NCBI GenBank assembly: GCA_017524165.1
Contig: JAFWUH010000050.1
Span: 56,553 to 120,552, forward strand
DNA from: Clostridia bacterium
Lineage (GTDB): Bacteria; Bacillota; Clostridia; Oscillospirales; Acutalibacteraceae
Direction of reading: 5' to 3'
Length of the DNA stretch: 64,000 bases
Under the pieces are notes generated by a model, which saw only the letters and a program-made list of their open reading frames with translations, had not been told where the DNA came from and ran no database searches. Of the stretch, positions 17,613 to 25,804 are shown piece after piece. The position numbers and the translations under genes are program-made. The stretch's first letter is position 1; each line of letters begins with the position of its first letter.

Positions 17613-18193
17613 AAAAAACGATTGGATTGACCGGTCCGACCGGAGCCGGCAAAAGTCTTGCCGCCGCCGTAGCGGAAAAAATGGGCGTACAGGTTTTGGA
17701 CTGCGACCGTTTGGCACGGCAGGCGGTTCTGCCCGGAACGCCGGGATTGGCGGCATTGACGGCGGTCTTTGGCAAAGAAATACTATTGCCCGACGGTACC
17801 TTGAACCGCAAGGAAACGGCACGGCGGGCATTCTGCGATCCGGCGCATACCGCGTTGCTAAACCGAACCCTTTTGCCGCATATCATTCCGTTGGTGGAAG
17901 CCGCCCGCACCACCGACCGGGTGCTTCTGGACGCCCCGACCCTGTTTGAAAGCGGACTGGACGCCGAATGCGACGCCGTGGTGGCGGTATTGGCGGCACG
18001 AGAGCTTCGCCGGACACGGATCATGGAACGCGACGGCTTGACCGCAGACGAAGCGGAATTGCGGATTCACGCCGGAAAAACGGATACCTTCTATACCGAG
18101 CGGACATCCTATATACTGCACAACAACGGCGATACCGAAACCTTTTTAACCGAGGCGGCGTCGCTGTTCAAAAAATTATACGGAGGAAACTAA
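17609..18193 (+). CDS. coaE: Dephospho-CoA kinase
   Basis: CoaE phosphorylates dephospho-CoA in the last step of CoA synthesis. The 194-residue protein has the P-loop GLTGPTGAGKSLAA, the DCDRLARQAV motif and the LDAPTLFESGLD segment with the catalytic aspartate. It overlaps tsaC by four bases and precedes the M18 peptidase by one base. Confidence 0.95.
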   Translation: MKKTIGLTGPTGAGKSLAAAVAEKMGVQVLDCDRLARQAVLPGTPGLAALTAVFGKEILLPDGTLNRKETARRAFCDPAHTALLNRTLLPHIIPLVEAARTTDRVLLDAPTLFESGLDAECDAVVAVLAARELRRTRIMERDGLTADEAELRIHAGKTDTFYTERTSYILHNNGDTETFLTEAASLFKKLYGGN

Positions 18194-18194
18194 T

Positions 18195-19595
18195 ATGGCT
18201 GAAGAAAAGAGCGCGGCAGAGCAACTGCGCGAACAACTGTGCAACACACGAAAGAACGGACGGCTGACCGCCGATGACGAGACCCTGGCGACGGCTGACC
18301 GCTACTGCGAGGGATACAAGCAATTTATCAACACCGCCAAAACCGAGCGCGAAGCGGCGGCGGCGGCGGTTCGTTTGGCGGAAGCCAAAGGCTTTGTACC
18401 CTTTGAAATCGGCAAAAAATACGAAAGCGGCGACAAGGTTTACTTCAACAATCGCGGCAAAACGGTCGCCTTTGCCGTGATCGGTACCGAGCCGATCGAA
18501 AACGGCTTCAACATTACGGCGGCGCACATTGATTCGCCCCGTTTGGACTTAAAACCCAATCCGCTTTATGAGGAGTTGGAATTGGGTCTTTTCAAGACCC
18601 ATTACTACGGCGGTATCCGCAAATATCAGTGGCCGACCGTGCCGCTGGCACTGCACGGTGTTTTTGTGAAGAAGGACGGCACCGTGATCCCGGTCACGCT
18701 CGGCGAGGCGGCAGACGAGCCGAAATTTGTCGTCAATGACCTGTTGCCGCATTTAGCGGCTGAGCAGAGCAAACGCCCCCTGTCCGAAGGCATTCGCGGA
18801 GAAGAGTTGAATGTACTGGTCGGCAGTCATCCTTTCCGGGAGGATAAGGGCAGTGAATTGGTAAAGCTGAATATTTTGAAGCTGCTGAACGAAAAATACG
18901 GCGTTTGCGAGGAGGATTTCCTCTCGGCGGAATTAGAACTGGTTCCCGCCTTCCCCGCCTGCGATATCGGATTTGACCGCAGTTTGATCGGCGGATACGG
19001 TCAGGACGATCGCGTCTGCGCCTATCCTGCTTTGACGGCGATCCTGGCGGTCGAGAAACCCAAGCGCACCGCGCTTGCCATTCTGACCGATAAAGAAGAA
19101 ATCGGCTCGGTCGGCAACACGGGATTAAGTTCCTCTTTTCTGCGTTATATTGCGGGCGATCTTGCGGCGATTCAGCACGCCGATCCGACGGTTGCCCTCC
19201 GGCATTCCCGTTGCCTTTCCGCCGATGTAAACGCCGGCATGGATCCCACCTTCCAGGATGTTTTTGAGCGCCGCAACGCCTCCAAACTGAACTACGGCGT
19301 CGTGGTCACCAAATACACCGGCGCACGCGGCAAATCCTCCACTTCAGACGCTTCGGCGGAATATATGGCAGAGGTACGCGAGCTGTTGGATCGCACCGGT
19401 ATTATTTGGCAGACCGGCGAGCTCGGCAAGGTGGATATCGGCGGCGGCGGTACCGTAGCGATGTTTATCGCCGACCTTGGCGTGGATGTCGTTGACCTTG
19501 GCGTACCGGTGCTCTCCATGCATGCGCCTTTTGAAACCACCGCCAAATTAGATGTCTATATGTGCTACCGCGCCATGTTTGAGTTTATGAAATAA
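18195..19595 (+). CDS. apeB: M18 family aminopeptidase
   Basis: This 466-residue zinc aminopeptidase carries the M18 metal residues: AAHIDSPRLDLKP (His, Asp), TDKEEIGSVGNTG (Glu-Glu), the later SADVNAGMDP, and a C-terminal SMHAPFETTAKLD. M18 enzymes remove N-terminal residues from cytosolic peptides, typically acidic ones. GGAGG precedes the start. It follows coaE directly and is probably the penultimate large gene of the operon. Confidence 0.92.
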   Translation: MAEEKSAAEQLREQLCNTRKNGRLTADDETLATADRYCEGYKQFINTAKTEREAAAAAVRLAEAKGFVPFEIGKKYESGDKVYFNNRGKTVAFAVIGTEPIENGFNITAAHIDSPRLDLKPNPLYEELELGLFKTHYYGGIRKYQWPTVPLALHGVFVKKDGTVIPVTLGEAADEPKFVVNDLLPHLAAEQSKRPLSEGIRGEELNVLVGSHPFREDKGSELVKLNILKLLNEKYGVCEEDFLSAELELVPAFPACDIGFDRSLIGGYGQDDRVCAYPALTAILAVEKPKRTALAILTDKEEIGSVGNTGLSSSFLRYIAGDLAAIQHADPTVALRHSRCLSADVNAGMDPTFQDVFERRNASKLNYGVVVTKYTGARGKSSTSDASAEYMAEVRELLDRTGIIWQTGELGKVDIGGGGTVAMFIADLGVDVVDLGVPVLSMHAPFETTAKLDVYMCYRAMFEFMK

Positions 19596-19690
19596 TGCAC
19601 CTTTTAACCTGTCCCGAATATACTGTTATTGACCTTTTGCCGACGCATGCCGGCGAAACGGTCAATTTGTTACGGGATGTGGAGAAATGA
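19595..19690 (+). CDS. Possible 31-residue micro-ORF linking the M18 peptidase to the next gene
   Basis: The ATG overlaps the peptidase stop (TAATG) and the TGA overlaps the start of the next gene (ATGA). Both junctions have the form of translational coupling. The predicted 31-residue peptide begins MHLLTCPEYTVIDLLPTHAG. No family is recognised and chance overlap is possible, since there is no separate strong ribosome site. Confidence 0.35.
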   Translation: MHLLTCPEYTVIDLLPTHAGETVNLLRDVEK

Positions 19691-19947
19691 ACTATCAACC
19701 TTGTACCGGCGGAAACACCCCGTGCGAACAGAGACGCACCGGCTCCTGCTGTTTGGCATGGATCACCGCGGCTTTGGCGGCGTTGACTCTTCTTGCCGCA
19801 GGCATTTTAATCGGTTCTGCCATTACGGCAACCGTCACCGAAAACCTGGCGGCATTTATCGTCCTCACGGTCGTACTGGCAGTCGTTACCCTGGCGTTTT
19901 TGACCATGGCGCTTTGCCGTAAAAACCGTTGTTGCCTCGGTTCGTAA
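19687..19947 (+). CDS. Small cysteine-rich membrane protein, hypothetical
   Basis: This 86-residue protein has a cysteine-containing N-terminus (CTGGNTPCEQRRTGSCC), two hydrophobic spans (about 24-48 and 56-76), and a short CRKNRCC tail. I do not recognise a family. GGAG lies upstream in the micro-ORF. A bidirectional terminator follows, which closes the plus-strand operon that began at rsmA. Confidence 0.6.
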   Translation: MNYQPCTGGNTPCEQRRTGSCCLAWITAALAALTLLAAGILIGSAITATVTENLAAFIVLTVVLAVVTLAFLTMALCRKNRCCLGS

Positions 19948-19981
19948 CCTCATACGGTAGCTTTTTCGTCACCTCAATAAA

Positions 19982-20012
19982 AAAAGGACTTCGGTTTTGC
20001 CGAAGTCCTTTT
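19982..20012. terminator. Bidirectional intrinsic terminator
   Basis: Arms AAAAGGACTTCGG and CCGAAGTCCTTTT form a perfect 13-bp stem flanked by A and T runs. It serves the convergent plus-strand operon and the minus-strand ddh gene. Confidence 0.9.
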
Positions 20013-20023
20013 GTTCTGTCATA

Positions 20024-21010
20024 TCAGACAAATTCTTTGAGCAGTTGTTCGCGGGAACGGGCGCTTAAATAGACGGGCGGGATATCCAACAGGGTGCGAC
20101 AGCCGCTTTGTCCCTCTTGCTGCATCCGCACCGCGGCGCGTGCGCACGCCAGCAAAATGCTTCCCGTAAATTCGGGGTTGGAATCCAGGGTCAGTTTGTA
20201 TTCCACGGTATGACGGTGTTCCCCGTCTTTGCCCGTCACGCCGCTGCGAATGACGGCGCCGCCGTGCGGAAATTCACCGTGATCGCGCAATAACTCTTCT
20301 TCCGTAATAAAGTGTACGGTCGTATGATAATCGGCAAAATAGTTGGGCATGGTCACAATGCTTTCGCGGATTTTTTCAAGATCCGCACCCGGTTTTGCCA
20401 CCACAAAGCACTCGCGTTCGTGCTTTTGCGCGGTCGTCAATTCGGGACATTCTCCGCGCTGTACCGCCGCAAGCGCTTCGGCGACCGGCACGGTATACTG
20501 CCGTGCGTCCAGTACGCCCTCGATCCGCCGAATAGCGTCCGAATGACCTTGACTGATTCCTTTGCCCCAAAAAGTATAGCTTTTGCCTGCCGGCAGAACG
20601 GCGTCGCCGTAAAAACGCGCCAAGCTGAACATGCCGGGATCCCAACCGCAGGAAATGACGCTGATTTTCCCCGCCTGCCGCGCGACGGCGTCGACCGCGG
20701 CAAAATGCGCCGGGATATTAGCATGGGTATCAAAACTGTCTACCGTGTTAAACAAAGCCGTAAACTGCGGCGTTTGTTTCGGCAGATCGGTCGCACTGCC
20801 GCCGCAAAGGATCAGCACATCAATTTTATCGGTCCATGCGGCAATGTCCTCGGTCGATACGACCGCGACCCCTGCCGTTTCGACCGAAACCGTCGCCGGG
20901 TCTCTTCTGGTAAATACCGCGGCAAGGTGCATATCCGGATTTTGCCCGAAAGCATACTCCACCCCGCGTCCCACATTACCGTATCCTAAAATTCCAACTT
21001 CAATACTCAT
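20024..21010 (-). CDS. ddh: meso-Diaminopimelate dehydrogenase
   Basis: Ddh makes meso-diaminopimelate from tetrahydrodipicolinate, ammonia and NADPH in one step, for lysine and peptidoglycan. The 328-residue protein has the N-terminal dinucleotide-binding GILGYGNVGRGVEYAF, CGGSATDLPKQTP, CGWDPGMFSLARF and KGISQGHSDAIRRI, all characteristic of this enzyme. A GGAGGAAAT site precedes the ATG. It is transcribed alone. Confidence 0.95.
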   Translation of the reverse strand: MSIEVGILGYGNVGRGVEYAFGQNPDMHLAAVFTRRDPATVSVETAGVAVVSTEDIAAWTDKIDVLILCGGSATDLPKQTPQFTALFNTVDSFDTHANIPAHFAAVDAVARQAGKISVISCGWDPGMFSLARFYGDAVLPAGKSYTFWGKGISQGHSDAIRRIEGVLDARQYTVPVAEALAAVQRGECPELTTAQKHERECFVVAKPGADLEKIRESIVTMPNYFADYHTTVHFITEEELLRDHGEFPHGGAVIRSGVTGKDGEHRHTVEYKLTLDSNPEFTGSILLACARAAVRMQQEGQSGCRTLLDIPPVYLSARSREQLLKEFV

Positions 21011-21095
21011 CTCATTTCCTCCTTGAAACCATTTTTAAATGCAAATATAATACCACAATCTCTGTTGAAAAGTCAATCTTTTTTGCCGAAAACTC

Positions 21096-21124
21096 TTGAA
21101 AACAAGGCAAAAAGAAGATATAAT
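21096..21124 (+). promoter_or_regulatory. Sigma-A promoter of the aminotransferase gene
   Basis: TTGAAA (21096-21101), a 17-base spacer and TATAAT (21119-21124) lie 26 bases before the start codon. Confidence 0.82.
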
Positions 21125-21150
21125 AAGATGATTATGAAAGGGTGAACGTT

Positions 21151-22422
21151 ATGAAATATAACGAAATGTCGCGGCAACAGCTGGAGCAGGAATTTGCCAC
21201 GGTGAAAAAAGAATACGAACAGTTTTTCGATTTACATCTTTCGCTCGACATGTCGCGCGGCAAACCGGGTTTTGAAAACGCCGATTTAAGCGAAGATCTG
21301 TCCTGTGCGGTGAATCGCGAAACAGGCTATAAAAACGCCGACGGCACCGATTGCCGGAACTACGGCGGCTTGGACGGCTTGACGGAATTAAAGCAATTGT
21401 TCGGTGCGATTTTGGGCGTACCGTCGACCCAGGTCATTGTCGGCGGAAACTCTTCCCTGAACCTGATGTTTGATACGATTGCACAAGCCATGACGCACGG
21501 CGTCTGCGGCGGCAAACCGTGGTTCACCGAAGAAAAACGCAAGTTTTTATGCCCGGCACCCGGCTATGACCGCCATTTCGGCGTTACCGAATATTTCGGA
21601 TTTGAATTGGTTACCGTTCCGATGACCGACGAAGGTCCCGATATGGACGCCGTGGAAGAATGGGTAAAGGATCCAACGGTCAAGGGAATTTGGTGTGTAC
21701 CGAAATACTCGAATCCCGAAGGACTTACATACAGCGACGCCGTGGTTCGCCGTATGGCGGCATTGCGGCCGGCGGCAAGCGATTTCCGCGTATTTTGGGA
21801 TAACGCCTATGCGGTTCATGATCTGTACGAGCAAGGAGACAGCTTGTTGGATTTCTATGCCGAATGCGAAAGGGCGGGCAATCCCGATTTGTGCCTGCTG
21901 TTCACCTCGACCTCAAAGATCACCTTCCCCGGTGCCGGCGTGGCGGCGGTGGCGGCAAGTCCCGCCAATATATCTTGGCTGAAAAACCGTATGACCTATC
22001 AGACCATCGGTCCGGATAAGATCAATCAACTGCGCCATGCGCGGATCCTGCGAAACATGGACGATGTTTGCGCGCAGATGAAGCGGCACGCCGCCCTTCT
22101 CCGCCCGAAATTCGACTGTGTTTTGGCGGAAATGGATCGGCAGTTGGCGGATCCGGGCATTGCCCGCTGGTCGAAACCGAAGGGCGGCTATTTTATCAGT
22201 CTGTATGTCCCAAACGGGTGTGCCCAACGGGTTTGGAAGCTTTGCGCCGATGTCGGGATGGTCCTGACCAAATCGGGCGCGACCTACCCCTACGGCAAGG
22301 ATCCAGACGATGCCAATCTGCGCATCGCGCCCTCTTTCCCGCCGGTCGAAGAGATCGCCCGCGCCGCCGAGGTTTTGTGCGTCGCCGTCCGGTATGCCGC
22401 TTTAGAACAGCTTTTGTCGTAA
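21151..22422 (+). CDS. Aspartate/alanine-type aminotransferase of the MocR-like (PF12897) class
   Basis: This 423-residue PLP enzyme resembles the type Ic aspartate aminotransferases and alanine-glyoxylate aminotransferase-like proteins. Visible features are DMSRGKPGFENADLS near the N-terminus, NYGGLDGLTELKQLFG, CPAPGYDRHF, FWDNAYAVHDL, and the PLP lysine in TSTSKITFPGAGVA. The ATG at 21151 sits behind AAAGGGTG; an in-frame GTG nine bases earlier is less likely. It has its own promoter and is followed by the secD promoter. Confidence 0.88.
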   Translation: MKYNEMSRQQLEQEFATVKKEYEQFFDLHLSLDMSRGKPGFENADLSEDLSCAVNRETGYKNADGTDCRNYGGLDGLTELKQLFGAILGVPSTQVIVGGNSSLNLMFDTIAQAMTHGVCGGKPWFTEEKRKFLCPAPGYDRHFGVTEYFGFELVTVPMTDEGPDMDAVEEWVKDPTVKGIWCVPKYSNPEGLTYSDAVVRRMAALRPAASDFRVFWDNAYAVHDLYEQGDSLLDFYAECERAGNPDLCLLFTSTSKITFPGAGVAAVAASPANISWLKNRMTYQTIGPDKINQLRHARILRNMDDVCAQMKRHAALLRPKFDCVLAEMDRQLADPGIARWSKPKGGYFISLYVPNGCAQRVWKLCADVGMVLTKSGATYPYGKDPDDANLRIAPSFPPVEEIARAAEVLCVAVRYAALEQLLS

Positions 22423-22448
22423 ATCGACGGCTTTTCCGCGGATATTGA

Positions 22449-22477
22449 TTGACTTTTTGTGTGTTATAAGCTATAAT
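22449..22477 (+). promoter_or_regulatory. Sigma-A promoter of secDF
   Basis: TTGACT (22449-22454), a 17-base spacer and TATAAT (22472-22477) give a leader of about 55 bases before secD. Confidence 0.8.
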
Positions 22478-22539
22478 ACTGTTTAAGTGGGCGCCGTTTG
22501 CCCGCAGGAAGCAACAAAGAAAAATTGGAGGATTTGCCA

Positions 22540-23922
22540 ATGAAGTCCAAAAGAACAGGCAAGCCGGTTTTTTTTGTGGTTTTCATCTTGATTCTCGCTT
22601 TGACCTACACGGCGTTTTTCGGAATTGAAGACTACTACGGCGATACCAGAAAGGTTTATTTAAAAGGGGCTGAAGATATCCGCTGGGGTATTGATATCAG
22701 CGGCGGTGTGGAAGCTGTTTTTTCTCCGGATAAAGAGGGCGTTAAAATCACCGACGACGATATGGAATCAGCCAAAGCCATTATCGAAACCCGTTTGGTA
22801 AACCAAAACATTACCGATTATGAGGTTTATACCGACGCTGCCAACCATCAGATCATTGTCCGTTTCCCGTGGGCGGCGGATGAAAGTAATTTTGACGCGC
22901 AGGCGGCTGTACAGGAATTGGGCGAGACCGCACTGCTTTCGTTCTGCCGCAACGAGGATAAGAACGATGTGATTTTAAGCGGTTCTGCCGATATCAAACG
23001 CGCAACGGCGGGCGTAAACGAAAACAACGCCTATGTCGTTTATTTGGAATTTACCGATGCCGGTACCTCTAAATTTGCCGAGGCAACGACCGCGTTAGCG
23101 GCATCGGGCGGTAAGATTTCCATCTGGATGGATGAAACCGAAATTTCCGCACCGACCGTTAAAACCGCCATCTTGAACGGCAACGCCTACATCGACGGTA
23201 TGGCGAATGCCGAGGAAGCTAAAAGCCTTGCCAACAAGATTAATGCCGGTTCTTTGCCGTTTGCCTTAACGGTTGATGACAGCAAATTACAGATTGTTTC
23301 GCCGTCTTTAGGCTCAAATGCGTTGGATGTTATGTTGATCGCCGGCGCGATCGCCTTTGGTGTGATAGCGCTGTTGATGCTTTTACGCTACCGCCTGCAC
23401 GGTCTGATCGCCGTCTTTGCCCTGTTGGGACAGTTGGCGGGTTCCATCGCCTGCATTTCGGGATTCTTTCCCAAGGCGGCAAGCTTCACCTTGACCATTC
23501 CGGGTATTGCCGGTATCATCCTGTCGATCGGCGTCGGCGTAGACTGTAATGTTATTGCCGCCGAGCGTATTCGCGACGAATTCAAAAAGGGCAAGACCAT
23601 TGATGGCGCGATCGACAGCGGTTTCCGCAATTCCTTAAGCGCTATTATCGACGGTAATGTCACCATCGTGATCGTTTCCCTCGTCTTGATGGGCGCTTTC
23701 GGTACACCGGACAGCTTCATGGCGAAAATCTTCTCGCCGCTGATGTCCTTGTTCGGCGCCTCCATCACCGGCTCGATCTACTCGTTCGGTTACACCCTGC
23801 TTGTCGGTGTTATCTTCAACCTCATTATGGGCGTTCTTGCTTCCAAATGGATGCTCAAGAGTATTTCTCAATTTAAGTTCCTGAGAAAACCTTGGTTGTA
23901 TGGAGGGAAGAAAAATGGCTAA
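22540..23922 (+). CDS. secD: Protein translocase subunit SecD
   Basis: SecD helps pull secreted proteins across the membrane using the proton gradient. The 460-residue protein has an N-terminal span, the periplasmic-type P1 domain after WGIDISGGVEAVF, and five C-terminal spans including the conserved SIGVGVDCNVIAAERIRDEF block. The ATG at 22540 follows GGAGGATTTGCCA. It overlaps secF by eight bases. Confidence 0.95.
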   Translation: MKSKRTGKPVFFVVFILILALTYTAFFGIEDYYGDTRKVYLKGAEDIRWGIDISGGVEAVFSPDKEGVKITDDDMESAKAIIETRLVNQNITDYEVYTDAANHQIIVRFPWAADESNFDAQAAVQELGETALLSFCRNEDKNDVILSGSADIKRATAGVNENNAYVVYLEFTDAGTSKFAEATTALAASGGKISIWMDETEISAPTVKTAILNGNAYIDGMANAEEAKSLANKINAGSLPFALTVDDSKLQIVSPSLGSNALDVMLIAGAIAFGVIALLMLLRYRLHGLIAVFALLGQLAGSIACISGFFPKAASFTLTIPGIAGIILSIGVGVDCNVIAAERIRDEFKKGKTIDGAIDSGFRNSLSAIIDGNVTIVIVSLVLMGAFGTPDSFMAKIFSPLMSLFGASITGSIYSFGYTLLVGVIFNLIMGVLASKWMLKSISQFKFLRKPWLYGGKKNG

Positions 23923-24841
23923 TAAAACAATCCAAACCAATAAAGTTTTCCGTGTTTCGTTGATCGTTTATATCGCGATTTTCGTAATCGGTATTATCAT
24001 GTGTTTCTTCGGCATTAAGTTGGACATCAATTTCTCCGGCGGTACCAGAATCACCTATTCTTATACCGGCGATGTTAAAGAAGCTGATTTCGACGCAACC
24101 GTTAAGGAATTCATTCAACAGGACTACAAATTAACGCAAAACACCTCCTTGGCCGGCGATGCCAAGACCTACACCATTAACCTGATCGGTCGCAAGGCGC
24201 TGGACGCTGATGTGCAGGAAAATGTCACCAAAGCCTTGGAAGAAAAATTCAAAGACAATAAAATCGAACTTTACGATTCCACCTCGGTCAGCCCGACCGT
24301 TGCCGGCACCTTCTTCTTGAAGAGTATGGTCGCCGTAATTTTGACCGCCGTTTTCGTGGTCATTTATGTCGGATTCCGTTTCCGTAAGATCGGCGGTATC
24401 TCGGCGGCGTTGACCGCCCTGTGCGCGTTGGTTTTCGATGTGTTGGTTTCTTTCTTCGTCTGCGTGATTTTCCGTTTGCAGATTGATTCCAACTACATCG
24501 CCGTTGTGTTGACCTTGCTCGGTTATTCCCTGAACGACACCATTGTGGTGTATGACCGCGTTCGTGAAAACAACAAGCTGTACCCGCAATTGACGGTCGG
24601 TGAGCTGATGGATCGCAGTATTTCGGGCGTTATTTCAAGAAATATCGTGACCACCGTGACCACCGTGTTGGCGGTACTGACGATCATTGTCGTTTCCGAA
24701 CTGTACGGGCTTTCCTCGTTGCGCACCTTTGCGATCCCGATGGTATTTGGATTGCTTTCCGGTTGTATTTCTTCGATGTTTGTTGCCGGTCCGTTGTGGG
24801 TGCTGTGGAAAAACCGCAAAGCCAAAAAAGAACAAAAATAA
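23915..24841 (+). CDS. secF: Protein translocase subunit SecF
   Basis: SecF is the partner of SecD. The 308-residue protein has an N-terminal span, FSGGTRITYSYTG at the start of its external domain, and the conserved TLLGYSLNDTIVVYDRVREN in the membrane part. The ATG at 23915 uses GGAGGG inside the secD end and is preferred to the in-frame ATG 15 bases earlier, which is part of that ribosome site. Confidence 0.95.
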   Translation: MANKTIQTNKVFRVSLIVYIAIFVIGIIMCFFGIKLDINFSGGTRITYSYTGDVKEADFDATVKEFIQQDYKLTQNTSLAGDAKTYTINLIGRKALDADVQENVTKALEEKFKDNKIELYDSTSVSPTVAGTFFLKSMVAVILTAVFVVIYVGFRFRKIGGISAALTALCALVFDVLVSFFVCVIFRLQIDSNYIAVVLTLLGYSLNDTIVVYDRVRENNKLYPQLTVGELMDRSISGVISRNIVTTVTTVLAVLTIIVVSELYGLSSLRTFAIPMVFGLLSGCISSMFVAGPLWVLWKNRKAKKEQK

Positions 24842-24847
24842 AAAGCC

Positions 24848-24871
24848 AAAGAGGACAGCGATGTCCTCTTT
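24848..24871 (+). terminator. Intrinsic terminator after secF
   Basis: Arms AAAGAGGACA and TGTCCTCTTT enclose a GCGA loop and lead into GTTGTTTTA. The next gene starts 22 bases later, so partial readthrough is possible. Confidence 0.78.
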
Positions 24872-24892
24872 GTTGTTTTAAGGAGTATTGCT

Positions 24893-25738
24893 ATGATCGA
24901 ACTAAAAAACGACGCTATCCACGCATGGATCAGCGAGACCGGCGCCGAACTGCGCCGTTTGACCTTAGACGGGGTAGATCAGCTTTGGAACGGCGACGCG
25001 AAGTTTTGGACGGGCGTTTCACCGGTGCTGTTTCCGCTTTGCAGCGGTATGCCGGGAAACATCTACACCCTTGGCGGAAAAGAGTATACCATCGGTAAGC
25101 ACGGCTTTGCGCGCAATATGGAATTTCAGGTCGTGGAGCGCGGCTGTCGTTCGGTTTCCCTGCGATTGACCGATACCCCCGAAACGCTGAAACAGTATCC
25201 GTGGCATTTTGCCTTAACCGTCACCTTCCGGTTGCACGGCAGACGGCTGGATGTTACCTATACCGTAGAAAACAAGACGGATCGCATCATGTACTTTTCG
25301 GAGGGGTCGCACGAGGCGTATGCCTGCCCGGAGGGCATTGAAGAATATGATGTTATTTTTGAAAAGGAAGAGACGGTCGGCATCCATGAAATTGACGGCG
25401 TTCGCATGAAATCCGAAACGATTCCGATGTTATATCAATCCCGCGTATTCCCGCTTTATGAAAAATATTTTGTGACCGACGCCTTGATTTTTAACGATTT
25501 GCAGTCGCGGCGCGCAACCCTGCGGCATCGCCCGACCGGGCGCGCAATCACGGTGGATTTCCCCGGTTGTGATTACTTCTTGATTTGGCACAAGCCCAAT
25601 GCTCCCTATATCTGTTTGGAGCCGTGGTGCGGCATTTGCGGCACCGTTGGCGACGGTATTGCCATCGAAGAAAAAGAGGGTATTCTGCAATTAGGCGCTA
25701 ACGGCACCTACGAACGCACCCATTCGATTCAGTTTTGA
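24893..25738 (+). CDS. Aldose 1-epimerase family protein (LacX type)
   Basis: This 281-residue galactose-mutarotase-fold protein has the LacX-type pattern: ISETGAELRRLTLDG, LFPLCSGMPGNIY, KHGFARNMEF with the catalytic histidine region, and EPWCGICGTVGDG with a conserved glutamate. Members interconvert anomers of hexoses or bind related sugars. AAGGAG precedes the ATG. It stands between secF and a terminator with no sugar-pathway neighbours, so the substrate is unknown. Confidence 0.85.
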   Translation: MIELKNDAIHAWISETGAELRRLTLDGVDQLWNGDAKFWTGVSPVLFPLCSGMPGNIYTLGGKEYTIGKHGFARNMEFQVVERGCRSVSLRLTDTPETLKQYPWHFALTVTFRLHGRRLDVTYTVENKTDRIMYFSEGSHEAYACPEGIEEYDVIFEKEETVGIHEIDGVRMKSETIPMLYQSRVFPLYEKYFVTDALIFNDLQSRRATLRHRPTGRAITVDFPGCDYFLIWHKPNAPYICLEPWCGICGTVGDGIAIEEKEGILQLGANGTYERTHSIQF

Positions 25739-25757
25739 TTGGTTTAGGACATTAAAA

Positions 25758-25792
25758 AACCGCGTATCTCCGACAATCGGAAATACGCGGTT
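25758..25792. terminator. Bidirectional terminator between the epimerase gene and pnp
   Basis: Arms AACCGCGTAT and ATACGCGGTT with an inner TCCG/CGGA pairing make a strong stem. A and T runs lie on both sides, so it can stop the convergent transcripts. Confidence 0.85.
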
Positions 25793-25804
25793 ATTCTTTT
25801 ACGC

